Below the pieces are notes generated by a model. It was not told where the DNA came from and made no database searches. It worked only from the letters and a program-made list of their open reading frames with translations. This document shows positions 1 to 7,880 of a stretch of DNA of 21,214 nucleotides, one piece after another. This DNA is from CAHJXF01 sp039936235 (GTDB lineage Bacteria > Pseudomonadota > Gammaproteobacteria > Burkholderiales > Burkholderiaceae_D), in contig JBDTIS010000159.1 of the NCBI GenBank assembly GCA_039936235.1, positions 1 through 21,214 of the forward strand, given 5' to 3'. How positions within the stretch are numbered: position 1 is the first letter of the stretch; each line of letters begins with the position of its first letter. Made by a program: the position numbers and the translations under genes.

Positions 1-1
1 G

Positions 2-232
2 CGGTTGCCGGCGACCGGCGCGGGACCGGCTTCGGCGTTGCTGGTCGGCTTCCCGACCGACGGGGTCGGCAGCACGCTGGCCGCGATGGTGGAACGCGAT
101 GCGGACGGCAAGCACACGGCCGCGCTCGCGATGACGCGCAAACTCACGGCCCTTGCACAGCGCCTGTCGACCGACATCGCGCTGCGTTACTTCAGCATCG
201 TCGGCGACCTTTGGCGGACGACTGCCCGATGA
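2..232 (+). CDS. C-terminal end of a probable alpha-E (COG2307-type) protein, partial at the 5' edge
   Basis: An open frame enters from the left edge and ends with TGA at 230-232, leaving about 76 residues. The end of the protein, with RLSTDIALRYFS close to the C-terminus, loosely resembles the tail of alpha-E domain proteins. These are often encoded just before a transglutaminase-like gene and next to a circularly permuted ATP-grasp gene. The stop overlaps the next start as ATGA, so the two genes are translationally coupled, which fits that operon. The assignment rests mostly on context; the catalytic part lies outside the window. It could equally be the last part of a fused ATP-grasp/alpha-E protein. 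The reading frame is fairly certain, the family is not. Confidence 0.45.
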   Translation, partial: RLPATGAGPASALLVGFPTDGVGSTLAAMVERDADGKHTAALAMTRKLTALAQRLSTDIALRYFSIVGDLWRTTAR

Positions 233-1155
233 GCGCGGTCCTGCAGGCGCTGGGTACCACGGTGCTCGACGTGATGCACGACACGACCTATCGCTATGCC
301 AGCGAGGTCGCGCTCGCGCATCACATCGCCTATCTGCGCCCCGCCGAGACCCTGTACCAGGAGCTCGACAGCTTTCGTCTCGGCATCGTGCCCAAGCCTT
401 TCGTCGAACGGATGGGGACGGATGTCTTCGGCAACAGTCGCTGTTATTTCTCGCTCGATGTCCCGCACGCGCGACTCGCCGTCCGCGCGGTCAGCCGCGT
501 CCGCGTCGTGCCGCGCTATATCGACTTCGAAGCTGCTTCCACGTTTCCGTGGCTGGACGTGGTGAAGTGCCTGTCGTATCGCGCCGGCTCGCACTACGAA
601 TCGGAGAGCGAGTTCGCGTACCCGTCACCGTTCATTCCGCGCCATCGGGAGCTCGGCCTCTACGCGGCGACGTCTTTCACCGCGGGACGCACGATCGCGG
701 AAGGTGCCATCGACCTGATGCGCCGCGTGCATCGCGACTTCCGGTACGACGCCGACAGCACCGATATCTCGACGCCGGTGCTCGACGCGTTCAACGCGAA
801 GCGCGGTGTCTGCCAGGACTTCGCGCACGTGATGATCGGTGGGCTGCGCGCGCTGGGCCTGGCAGCGCGCTACGTGAGCGGCTACTTGCTGACGCAACCG
901 CCGCCGGGCAGGCCGCGACTAGTCGGCGCCGATGCATCGCATGCGTGGGCGTCGGTATGGTGTCCGAGGGCCGACGCGAAGTCGGTGTGGCTCGATCTCG
1001 ATCCCACGAACGACGTCGTGCCCGGCACGTCGCACGTCACGCTCGGCGTCGGCCGCGACTTCGGCGACGTGAGCCCGTTGCGGGGGATCATCCGCGGCGG
1101 CGGCGACCACGCGCTGACGGTCGGCGTGACGGTGCGGCCGGTCGGCGAGGCCTGA
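229..1155 (+). CDS. Transglutaminase-like cysteine protease family protein (Bact_transglu_N plus core)
   Basis: This 308-residue protein has the two-part layout of bacterial transglutaminase-like proteins. An N-terminal beta domain begins around TYRYASEVALAHHIAYLRP, and a papain-like core follows. The triad is visible: Cys195 in GVCQDFAHVM, His238 in ASHAWASVW and Asp258 in LDLDPTND. There is no signal peptide, so it is probably cytoplasmic. Such proteins are thought to act as peptidases or amide-bond enzymes and usually sit in operons with alpha-E and ATP-grasp proteins. I chose ATG at 229 because it forms an ATGA overlap with the upstream stop; a TTG at 211 is possible but less likely. The natural substrate of this subfamily is unknown. 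Family call secure, function not. Confidence 0.88.
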   Translation: MSAVLQALGTTVLDVMHDTTYRYASEVALAHHIAYLRPAETLYQELDSFRLGIVPKPFVERMGTDVFGNSRCYFSLDVPHARLAVRAVSRVRVVPRYIDFEAASTFPWLDVVKCLSYRAGSHYESESEFAYPSPFIPRHRELGLYAATSFTAGRTIAEGAIDLMRRVHRDFRYDADSTDISTPVLDAFNAKRGVCQDFAHVMIGGLRALGLAARYVSGYLLTQPPPGRPRLVGADASHAWASVWCPRADAKSVWLDLDPTNDVVPGTSHVTLGVGRDFGDVSPLRGIIRGGGDHALTVGVTVRPVGEA

Positions 1156-1300
1156 GATCTTTTCCTTTCTCGTCGGACGCATCGATCGATCGGACTAGTC
1201 GATCCCGAGTCGCCCGATGGAAGACTTATCGATCGCGTCCGCGGCGTCGTTGAATGCGGGGTCGCCTCCGTGCCTTGGAGGCATTACCGTGGAGATCGTC

Positions 1301-1690
1301 ATGTTCAGCAAGCTCATCAGCAAATTCGTCGCGTCGCTCGCGGCGGTTGTCGTCGCATTCGTCGCCTTTACCGGTGCCGCGTGGGCCGCCGTCGAGATCA
1401 ACAGCGCCGACGCGTCCAGCCTCGAAACCGTGAAGGGAATCGGCCCCGCCCTGTCCGGCAAGATTCTCGCCGCGCGCAAGCAGGGTGCCTACAAGGACTG
1501 GTCCGATCTCGAGACCCGCGTCTCCGGCGTCGGTGAGAAGAATGCGGCCGGCTTCTCACGGGCCGGCCTCACGGTGGGTGGAAAGTCCAGGGATGGCGCG
1601 CAGGCGGGCGCCGAGGCGTCGCAGCGCGTGAAGACGACGTCCAGGAAGGGCGCCGCGGACGGCGGCAATCCGTCGGTCGCGAAGAAGTGA
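1301..1690 (+). CDS. Exported ComEA-like helix-hairpin-helix protein
   Basis: This is a 129-residue protein. Residues 1-29 form a clear Sec signal peptide: a short basic start, a long hydrophobic stretch (ASLAAVVVAFVAFTGAAWA), and probable cleavage before AVEINSADA. Next comes a helix-hairpin-helix domain of the ComEA kind, with VEINSADASSLETVKGIGP followed by LSGKILAARKQGAYKDWSDL and a second GVGEKN hairpin. The last 40 residues are rich in Lys, Arg, Gly and Ala and look disordered. ComEA proteins bind double-stranded DNA in the periplasm during uptake; small stand-alone homologues are common in betaproteobacteria and their roles are mostly untested. The start at 1301 is supported by GGAG at 1291-1294. 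A longer in-frame version from 1217 would hide the signal peptide. No competence gene lies nearby. Confidence 0.85.
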   Translation: MFSKLISKFVASLAAVVVAFVAFTGAAWAAVEINSADASSLETVKGIGPALSGKILAARKQGAYKDWSDLETRVSGVGEKNAAGFSRAGLTVGGKSRDGAQAGAEASQRVKTTSRKGAADGGNPSVAKK

Positions 1691-1843
1691 AGCCGCCGAT
1701 TTGACCCCGGGGCATGCCGCGAGCTTCGACGGTATGCGCTGGGCGGCGGCTGCCCGCCGAGGTGTGGACCGGAAGGCGGTCACCGCGGTGGATCCCGATT
1801 CTGGCTAAACTGCCTGTCCTCCCAGTGCCGCGAGTTCAGGACC

Positions 1844-2779
1844 ATGCCGCCGTCTGCAGCAAGCCAGCCATCCCCGGTCGTTTATCCCACGGTTGAAGAC
1901 ACGATCGGCAATACGCCGCTCGTCCGGCTTCTGCGCATACCCGGAGAAGAAAACAGACGCTGCGGCAACGTCATCCTCGGCAAGCTCGAAGGCAACAATC
2001 CGGCGGGCTCGGTCAAGGACAGGCCCGCGCTGTCGATGATCCGTCGCGCCGAAGAGCGCGGCACGATCAAGCCCGGCGACACGCTGATCGAGGCGACCAG
2101 CGGCAACACCGGCATCGCGCTCGCGATGGCGGCCGCGATGCGCGGCTATCGGATGGTGCTCGTGATGCCCGAGCATCTGTCGATCGAGCGAAGGCAGACG
2201 ATGCGCGCCTTCGGCGCCGAGATCGTGCTGACCTCGAAGGACGGCGGCATGGAATATGCGCGCGACCTGGCAGAGCGGATGCAGAGCGAAGGCAAGGGTC
2301 TGATCCTCGATCAGTTCGCCAACCCCGACAACCCGCTCTCGCACTACGAGACCACGGGCCCCGAACTGTGGCGCGATACCCGCGGCACGCTGACCCATTT
2401 CGTGTCGAGCATGGGAACGACCGGCACGATCATGGGCGTATCGCGCTATCTGAAGGAACAGGATCCGGCGATCCGCATCGTCGGTGCGCAGCCCGAAGAA
2501 GGCTCTCAGATCCCCGGCATCCGCAAGTGGCCGCAGGCCTACCTGCCGAAAATTTTCGAAGCGTCGCGTGTCGATCAGATCGAGAACGTCGGCCAGTCGG
2601 ATGCCGAAGCGATGGCGCGCCGGCTCGCCGCCGAGGAAGGCATCTTCAGCGGCATATCCGCTGCAGGCGCACTCTGCATCGCGTTGCGCGTCGCGGCGAC
2701 GGTCCGAAACGCGACGATCGTGTTCATCGTGTGCGACCGGGGCGACCGCTACCTGTCGACGGGGGTCTTCCCGGCGTGA
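1844..2779 (+). CDS. cysM: Cysteine synthase B (O-acetylserine sulfhydrylase, CysM)
   Basis: This 311-residue, PLP-dependent, fold-type II enzyme makes cysteine from O-acetylserine and sulfide, and in CysM proteins also from thiosulfate, in the cytoplasm. The N-terminal TIGNTPLVRL motif is present. The PLP-binding lysine is Lys58 in NNPAGSVKDRPA. The asparagine loop TSGNTG is at residues 85-90, and the C-terminal half has the EGIFSGISAAGAL segment. The SVKDRPA and GIFSGIS motifs fit CysM better than CysK. Length matches the family (about 300). The gene stands alone on this strand, 153 bp after the helix-hairpin-helix gene, and a GC-rich stem-loop follows it. The Shine-Dalgarno is weak (AGGACC just before the ATG), but the family alignment supports this start. 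Confidence 0.93.
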   Translation: MPPSAASQPSPVVYPTVEDTIGNTPLVRLLRIPGEENRRCGNVILGKLEGNNPAGSVKDRPALSMIRRAEERGTIKPGDTLIEATSGNTGIALAMAAAMRGYRMVLVMPEHLSIERRQTMRAFGAEIVLTSKDGGMEYARDLAERMQSEGKGLILDQFANPDNPLSHYETTGPELWRDTRGTLTHFVSSMGTTGTIMGVSRYLKEQDPAIRIVGAQPEEGSQIPGIRKWPQAYLPKIFEASRVDQIENVGQSDAEAMARRLAAEEGIFSGISAAGALCIALRVAATVRNATIVFIVCDRGDRYLSTGVFPA

Positions 2780-2802
2780 CAGCCATCCCCTGAGCGTCCT
2801 CG

Positions 2803-2829
2803 CCGGATCGACCTGATCGACCGATCCGG
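2803..2829 (+). terminator. Stem-loop after cysM, possible terminator without a T-tract
   Basis: A perfect 8-bp inverted repeat (CCGGATCG at 2803-2810 and CGATCCGG at 2822-2829) encloses an 11-nt loop, 23 nt after the cysM stop. It could stabilise the 3' end of the message or help termination. No run of T follows it, so a simple intrinsic terminator is unlikely. Confidence 0.4.
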
Positions 2830-2924
2830 TCGCGCGTTGCGTTGTATCCATGCCCAGTCGCCACAAGCGTACTTCGTAATGCGGTATGTTTCTTGCTGGA
2901 AGATCGGTGCGGTCAGGGAAGATC

Positions 2925-3365
2925 ATGGATAACGACGAGTCTCGACAGTCGATTCTGGAGCGCTTCATCAGCGATCATCCAGAGCTCTATGAGGCGATCA
3001 AGGCGCGCCATCGCACCAAGATCGGGAAGAGCGCGCTATTGCACAAAGACCTCCTCGCGTCGTATCAACCGCTGGTCGACGAAGGCATCGTCCGTCACCG
3101 CGTCAACAAGTCGAACAGCTACCGGGTCAACGGCGAATACATCCAGATCGCCTATCGGATCTCCATCCGCGCGAGCGACGGAAAGTGGCAGCGGATCGAC
3201 GTCGGCAAGGAATCCAGCAAGCGCGAGTTCGAGAACTTCGTGCGCCGGATGATGATCGTCGAGCACCTCGACAAGATCCGCGACTATGTCGATGCGCTAC
3301 GCGCTCCGCCGGAGGATTCGGAATTTTCGATTCCGGATCTGACGTCGATCTGGGGCCCGCGGTAG
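2925..3365 (+). CDS. Hypothetical protein, 146 residues, family not recognised
   Basis: I do not recognise this protein. It is soluble and mostly charged, with no signal peptide or membrane segment. The N-terminal third looks helical (SRQSILERFISDHPELYEAI). The middle, with KSALLHKDLLASYQPLVDEG followed by IVRHRVNKSNSYRVNGEYI, could be a helix-turn-helix plus wing, but that is only a guess from pattern. The rest is rich in Lys, Arg and Glu and ends in a Pro/Asp/Ser-containing tail. The start at 2925 is chosen for GGGAA at 2916-2920; an upstream in-frame ATG at 2886 would add 13 poorly conserved-looking residues. It is a single gene, convergent with the MltB gene across a repeat-bearing spacer. 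Codon use looks native, so I believe it is a real gene. Confidence 0.7.
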   Translation: MDNDESRQSILERFISDHPELYEAIKARHRTKIGKSALLHKDLLASYQPLVDEGIVRHRVNKSNSYRVNGEYIQIAYRISIRASDGKWQRIDVGKESSKREFENFVRRMMIVEHLDKIRDYVDALRAPPEDSEFSIPDLTSIWGPR

Positions 3366-3443
3366 CGATGCGTTGGAAGTCGCGGCGCCGGCTCCATGCT
3401 GGCGACCCTTGGCGGTATTCAGCTTCAGCAGACCTCTCTGAAC

Positions 3444-3539
3444 CGTCGTTTCCGCGCAGGCGGGAACCCGGTGTCGCTGCTCGGGTTGCTATCGCGCCAG
3501 GTTCAACGCCGCTGGATTCCCGCTTACGCCGGGACGACG
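3444..3539. repeat. Dispersed palindromic intergenic repeat, copy 1
   Basis: The left arm 3444-3469 and right arm 3513-3539 are inverted copies that match at about 20 of 26 positions. They begin CGTCGT and end ACGACG, with inner GGCGGGAA / TTCCCGC blocks and about 43 nt between the arms. The layout resembles the CGTCATTCCCGC-type palindromic repeats scattered between genes in many beta- and gammaproteobacteria. It lies between two convergent genes (3365 and 3582), where a structured RNA on either strand could serve as a shared terminator or 3' stabiliser. The other 120 bp of this gap show nothing I can name. Confidence 0.65.
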
Positions 3540-3581
3540 AAAAAGAATCTGCGACGCTCTCTGAAACTCGGAAAGAAGCCA

Positions 3582-4718
3582 TCACGGCCGCACTTGCCGC
3601 AACGCCTTGATCGTGCTTCCCAGCTCGATCACCGAGTAAGCATAGAAGTAGCTGCGGTTGTAGCGCGTGATGACGTGGAAATTCTGCGTACCGGCGAGAT
3701 AGAGCATCTGCGGTCGGCCGCTCGCATCGACACCCGCCGGCAGGTCGATCAGCGCCAGCGGTTCGACCACGGCGGCCGATGTCGTCAGGCCGACCGAGGT
3801 CAGTTCGGCATAGGAAAGCGACGGTACGCTGCCGGCCGCGACCATGGCGTCGATGCGCAGCGATCCCGCCGGGTCCGTGGCGGTACTCGAGAGCGAAAGC
3901 TGCGTCGGCAGGTCCCGGACCCAACCGTGCTGCGCGAGGAAGTTCGCGACGCTGCCGATCACATCGGCCGGACTGCCGACCAGATCGATGTCGCCGTCGC
4001 CATCGAAGTCGACCGCGAAGCGCCGGATGCTGCCGGGCATGAACTGCGGCATCCCGATCGCACCGGCGTAGGAGCCGCGCAGGATCGTCGGATCGACGCC
4101 ACGCTCGCGTGCCATCAGCAACACGTCGGTCAACTGCGCGCGAAAGAATGCCGAGCGGTCGCGTTGCCTGTTCGGATAGTCGAACGCGAGCGTCGCGAGT
4201 ACGTCGACGACACGAAAGCTGCCGGTATTGCGGCCGTAGACGGTCTCGACGCCCAGGATGCCGACGATGATCTCGGCCGGCACGCCGTATTCGCGCTCCG
4301 CTCGCGCCAGCAACTCGGCGTTGGCATCCCAGAATGCATAACCGGCGGCGAGCCGCACCGGTTCGACGAAACGCGCGCGGTACGCATTCCAGTCGCGAAG
4401 AACGCCGGTCGGCGGCGACGTCGTCATCAGGCGCGCAGCGGTCGCGCTGTAGCGGACGTCGGCGAACAGGCGCATCAGACCGGCCCGATCGAAGCCTTCG
4501 CGCGCGACCAGCTCATCGACGTAATCGGTCACATCGGCGCGGCCGACGTATGCGGGTGCCGATGACGTCGCGGCGCCGGTCGCAACCGCTTTCTTCCTGA
4601 CCACCTTGGCCGCGACAGGCTCGCCGACCCGGTCGGCGGCGCTCGCGGCCCAGGGGAACGAAAAGACGGCGACGACGACGACGCAGCGACCGAGACCGCG
4701 GACGATTGCCGGGCTCAT
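3582..4718 (-). CDS. Lytic murein transglycosylase B family protein (MltB-like)
   Basis: This 378-residue protein cleaves the MurNAc-GlcNAc bond of peptidoglycan, giving 1,6-anhydro ends, if it acts like its family. Residues 1-27 are a Sec signal peptide ending PWAASA; no lipobox cysteine is present, so it is probably soluble in the periplasm, unlike lipid-anchored E. coli MltB. The catalytic glutamate is Glu158 in GILGVETVYGRNTG. The family hallmarks SYAGAIGMPQFMPGS (216-230) and the Asp-rich DFDGDGDIDL (237-246) follow. Length is near that of MltB (361), and no peptidoglycan-binding domain is fused. The ATG overlaps the TgpA stop as ATGA at 4715-4718, so it is translationally coupled and is the last gene of the MoxR operon. 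The call is strong; which MltB paralogue it represents is not clear. Confidence 0.92.
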   Translation of the reverse strand: MSPAIVRGLGRCVVVVAVFSFPWAASAADRVGEPVAAKVVRKKAVATGAATSSAPAYVGRADVTDYVDELVAREGFDRAGLMRLFADVRYSATAARLMTTSPPTGVLRDWNAYRARFVEPVRLAAGYAFWDANAELLARAEREYGVPAEIIVGILGVETVYGRNTGSFRVVDVLATLAFDYPNRQRDRSAFFRAQLTDVLLMARERGVDPTILRGSYAGAIGMPQFMPGSIRRFAVDFDGDGDIDLVGSPADVIGSVANFLAQHGWVRDLPTQLSLSSTATDPAGSLRIDAMVAAGSVPSLSYAELTSVGLTTSAAVVEPLALIDLPAGVDASGRPQMLYLAGTQNFHVITRYNRSYFYAYSVIELGSTIKALRQVRP

Positions 4719-6865
4719 CGATCGCTCCGGTCGCGCCGAGACGCGACGCTCGCGGCGAAGCGCGCCCGCAAGACCGCATCGTCCGCGGCGCCGGTCCCCC
4801 TGCCGTAGCGCAGCTCCTCGTAGATCGCGAACGCCCGCTCGGCCCGCTTGCGCAGCCCGTCGGGGAGCTGCCCCCGGATCCTGTCGAGATAGGCGCGCGC
4901 ACCTTCGGAAGCGCGACGCGCCGTGTCGAGACGCGCTGCAGCCGCGGCGGATCCGTCCGAGCTCGGCGCGCGAAGCGCCGCGCGTGCCAGCAACGCGCAG
5001 GCTCGCTCGAACTGGAGCACGACCGGATCGACCTTCACGCGTCGGAACAGAGTCAGCGCACCGATTCCGGCGAGCACCGCGCCGAAGGCGACGATCAGCG
5101 CGATCGTCAGGCTCTGCCAGTCGATCCTCTCGATGCCGAGCCCCGACAGCAGGCCACTCTGGCGGTCGGCGTCGTAGGCGAGGATCCACTGGTTCCATGC
5201 ATTGCCGATCGCATCGAAGTTGAAGCGCGCCTCCTGTAGCAAGACGAGCAGCCAGGTGTTCTGCCCGCCGGAGCCCTGCCCCGCGCCGAACGTCTCCGCG
5301 GCGCCATGCTCGATACGATCCGGCGAGACGGCTGCGGTCGGATCGACCCGCACCCATCCGTCACCGGGGATCCACACCTCGGCCCACGCGTGGGCATCGC
5401 GCTGCCGCACCTCGAGGAAGCCGTCGACCGGGTTGATCTCGCCGCCCTGGTAGCCGGTTACGACGCGGGCGGGAATGTCGAGCGCGCGCATCAGGAACAC
5501 GAAGGCGCTCGCGTAGTGCTCGCAGTAGCCGCGCCGTGTATCGAACAGGAACTCGTCGACGGAGTCCCGCCCGAGCGCGGGCGGATCCAGCGTGTAGACG
5601 AACGGCTGCGTACGGATCATCGCGAGGACCTTGTCGACCAGACGCCGGCTGCGCGGTCCGTCACCGGCCACCGCGCCCGACGGATCGATGCGCAGGTCGT
5701 CGACCCGCATCTGCGCCGCGAGCGTGTGGGTGCGCGGATCGAAGCCTGGCGGCAGCTCGAGCCAGTCCTGCAACCGCAGACGGTTCTCGTCGGCGCCCGC
5801 CCGATAGCGAGTGTACGAGCGCGCGGTGAACGCCACACGGTCACGGACCAGGTTGTCGCCGACGACCTGGAGGTCCGCGCGGATCCGTGCGACCAGCGGC
5901 GTGGCCGTCGGTCGTTCCGCCAGGACGTCCAGTGCGAACAGCCAGGGCCGGTTGTTCGGCTCGAGCGTGACCGTGTAGTCGACCGCGGACGCCGGATCGA
6001 CGGTGACCGACCGCGAGCCGGCATTGCGCCGCGCCAGCACCGGCGTCCATGCGCGTCCGTCGAAGGCGCCGAGCACCGGACCGCGCCAGTAACGCTCGAC
6101 CGGCTCGGGCACCCGTCCCGTGAAGCGGACGCGGAACGCGATTTCGCGCGACTCGGCCAGGCGCCCGAAGCTGCCCGGCGCCATGACTTCGGTCAGCCCG
6201 GTCCTGGCCGCGTAGGCATCGCTCGGCATGCCCCACAGCGGACCGTCGATTCGCGGGAACAGTACGAACAGCACGGCCATCAGCGGCAGACCCAGCAGCA
6301 CCAGCCGCAGCGCGATGCCGGCCTTGACGCGCCAGCGCGGCTCGAAGTCCGTGAACTGGACCGACACGAGTGCGGTCACCAGCATCCACATCCCGACCAG
6401 CAACACCGCCGCCATCGTGATCGACTGCGACTCGAACAGCGACGTCAGCATCACGAACAGGCTGAGGAAGATCACGACGAAGATGTCGCGGCGGGCGCGC
6501 ATCTCGAGCAGCTTCAGGCCGAGCAGCAGCGTGATGTAGGCGACCCCGGCGTCCTTGCCGAAGATAGTGCGGTATTCGAGCCACACCGCGATCCCCGCGA
6601 CGCAGGTCAGCGCGATCGGGATCAGCCGATGCGGAAGGCGTTGGCCATGCCACGTCAGCCAGCCCCGCCACGCGACCAGCCCGACGATCGCTGCGCTGCT
6701 CCACCCCGGCAGCACCAGCGCGTGCGGCGACAGCACCCAGACCAGCGTCAGCAACAGCCACAGCGTGTCCCGGACGTCGCGTTCGCGACGCGCGATGATG
6801 GTGACCCACCTGCCGAAAGGGTTGCGGCGGGACAGGAGATCGACGCGGAGCGGCAGGCTGCTCAT
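4715..6865 (-). CDS. tgpA: TgpA-type membrane transglutaminase (DUF3488, transglutaminase core, DUF4129)
   Basis: A 716-residue inner-membrane protein. Hydrophobic helices fill residues 33-205 in the manner of DUF3488. A large periplasmic part follows, with the transglutaminase core and its triad Cys448 (RRGYCEHYASAF), His492 (RDAHAWAEVW) and Asp508 (WVRVDPTAAV). One more membrane helix lies near 585-607, and a C-terminal DUF4129-like helical tail faces the cytoplasm. Pseudomonas TgpA is essential and has measurable transglutaminase activity; the in vivo substrate is not settled. I chose ATG at 6865 because it makes an ATGA overlap with the DUF58 stop; an ATG 10 codons earlier lies inside the DUF58 gene. 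The MoxR-DUF58-TgpA order is the standard one for this family. Confidence 0.93.
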   Translation of the reverse strand: MSSLPLRVDLLSRRNPFGRWVTIIARRERDVRDTLWLLLTLVWVLSPHALVLPGWSSAAIVGLVAWRGWLTWHGQRLPHRLIPIALTCVAGIAVWLEYRTIFGKDAGVAYITLLLGLKLLEMRARRDIFVVIFLSLFVMLTSLFESQSITMAAVLLVGMWMLVTALVSVQFTDFEPRWRVKAGIALRLVLLGLPLMAVLFVLFPRIDGPLWGMPSDAYAARTGLTEVMAPGSFGRLAESREIAFRVRFTGRVPEPVERYWRGPVLGAFDGRAWTPVLARRNAGSRSVTVDPASAVDYTVTLEPNNRPWLFALDVLAERPTATPLVARIRADLQVVGDNLVRDRVAFTARSYTRYRAGADENRLRLQDWLELPPGFDPRTHTLAAQMRVDDLRIDPSGAVAGDGPRSRRLVDKVLAMIRTQPFVYTLDPPALGRDSVDEFLFDTRRGYCEHYASAFVFLMRALDIPARVVTGYQGGEINPVDGFLEVRQRDAHAWAEVWIPGDGWVRVDPTAAVSPDRIEHGAAETFGAGQGSGGQNTWLLVLLQEARFNFDAIGNAWNQWILAYDADRQSGLLSGLGIERIDWQSLTIALIVAFGAVLAGIGALTLFRRVKVDPVVLQFERACALLARAALRAPSSDGSAAAAARLDTARRASEGARAYLDRIRGQLPDGLRKRAERAFAIYEELRYGRGTGAADDAVLRARFAASVASRRDRSDR

Positions 6866-7866
6866 GGCGCGGCCAGCGCGAGCGCCTGGAGGCATCGGTC
6901 GCGATGGGCCGGCCCACGGCCCGGCACGATGCGCATTTCGCGCAGCACCAGCCCGTACTGCACCGCGTCGCCTTCGGCATCGAGCACCCAGCGCGTCATC
7001 AGCGACAGCGCGGCTTCGAAGTGCGCGGTCAGCGACAGCGCTTCCTCGAGCGTGAACAGGACCTCACCGCTCGCGTCGCCGTCGAACAGCTTCGTCATCA
7101 CGCGGCCTTCCGGATTGCGGGCCATCGCGCGCCATGCGATCTGGCGCACCGGATCCCCGGTCACGTAAGCGCGCAGGCCGGCGAAGTCCTCGCTGCCGCG
7201 CACCCGCTCCGCGCGCTGGTCGCGATCGTGTCCCTGCGCGAACGCGGGAGCGACGGCAGACTCGGCCGGCCGCGGATAGACCATCACCGACAACGCGGGC
7301 GTCCAGTAGCTCCACGCGCGCCACAGCCCGAGCGGAAAACGGGTTGCGAGCGTGACGCGCGGCATCGCCTGCCAGCCGCGGCGTTCGGTCACGACCGGGA
7401 TCGTCACGTCCTGTTCGACGCCGGCCGGTGGATCGCACGGCACGGCGCGCGCGAGGCCGTCGACCGACAGCACGATCGCGTAGCGGTCGATCGCAGCGGC
7501 GTTCCGCACGACCAGCCGGTAGTCGGCGGCATCGCCGGCGAACACCGGTTCGACGCGCAGCGGACGCAGGTACAGGTGTGCCAGGTTGCGGAACGTCGAC
7601 AGCATGCCGACCCACGCGATCGCGACGACCAGGAAGGTCAGCGCGAAGCCGAGCGACAGCGAGTAGTTGATCGACCCGAGCAGCAGCGCGACCAGCATCG
7701 CCGAAAGCATCAGACCTGCGCGCGTCGGCAGGATGAACACCCGCCGCTGATTGAGGAACACCTCGCCGGTCTCGGTACCGCGCGGCTGGAATATCCTGGC
7801 CGCGATGCGTCGCCCGAATGGCGAACGGTTCAACCGGGACAGCCAGCCTGACGACGTCGCTTCCAT
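6862..7866 (-). CDS. DUF58 domain protein, partner of MoxR
   Basis: This 334-residue protein has two membrane helices near residues 48-66 and 70-90. A beta-rich middle part follows, then the DUF58 signature GSEDFAGLRAY (224-234) with GDPVRQIAWRAMAR (237-250). DUF58 proteins are linked to von Willebrand A-like folds and are almost always encoded next to MoxR ATPases, which are thought to fold or activate partner proteins. The start at 7866 lies 14 nt after the MoxR stop, with only a weak GGA upstream, so it probably depends on coupling to MoxR translation. Its stop overlaps the TgpA start by 4 bp. Biochemical function is unknown for the family; family assignment is firm. Confidence 0.9.
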   Translation of the reverse strand: MEATSSGWLSRLNRSPFGRRIAARIFQPRGTETGEVFLNQRRVFILPTRAGLMLSAMLVALLLGSINYSLSLGFALTFLVVAIAWVGMLSTFRNLAHLYLRPLRVEPVFAGDAADYRLVVRNAAAIDRYAIVLSVDGLARAVPCDPPAGVEQDVTIPVVTERRGWQAMPRVTLATRFPLGLWRAWSYWTPALSVMVYPRPAESAVAPAFAQGHDRDQRAERVRGSEDFAGLRAYVTGDPVRQIAWRAMARNPEGRVMTKLFDGDASGEVLFTLEEALSLTAHFEAALSLMTRWVLDAEGDAVQYGLVLREMRIVPGRGPAHRDRCLQALALAAP

Positions 7867-7880
7867 CCGCTGATCCGACG

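Noticed and set aside
1164..1206. Cluster of CGATCGATCG, GACTAGTC and GATC repeats after the transglutaminase gene
   Set aside because: The units are short palindromes with no clear stem-loop, T-tract or operator layout.
1806..1811. TAAACT as a -10 element for cysM
   Set aside because: Only four of six positions match and no -35 is present at a suitable distance.
3318..3336. Small inverted repeat GGAAT-TTTCG-ATTCC
   Set aside because: It lies inside the coding sequence of the 146-residue protein and is short enough to be chance.
3396..4565. 389-codon plus-strand frame starting in the repeat region
   Set aside because: Most of it is antisense to the MltB-like gene, and the composition is that of a shadow frame.
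5306..7168. 620-codon open frame on the plus strand opposite TgpA
   Set aside because: It is Arg/Asp/Gln/His-rich with no domain, lies fully antisense to a gene with an intact catalytic triad, and is the usual shadow frame of GC-rich DNA.
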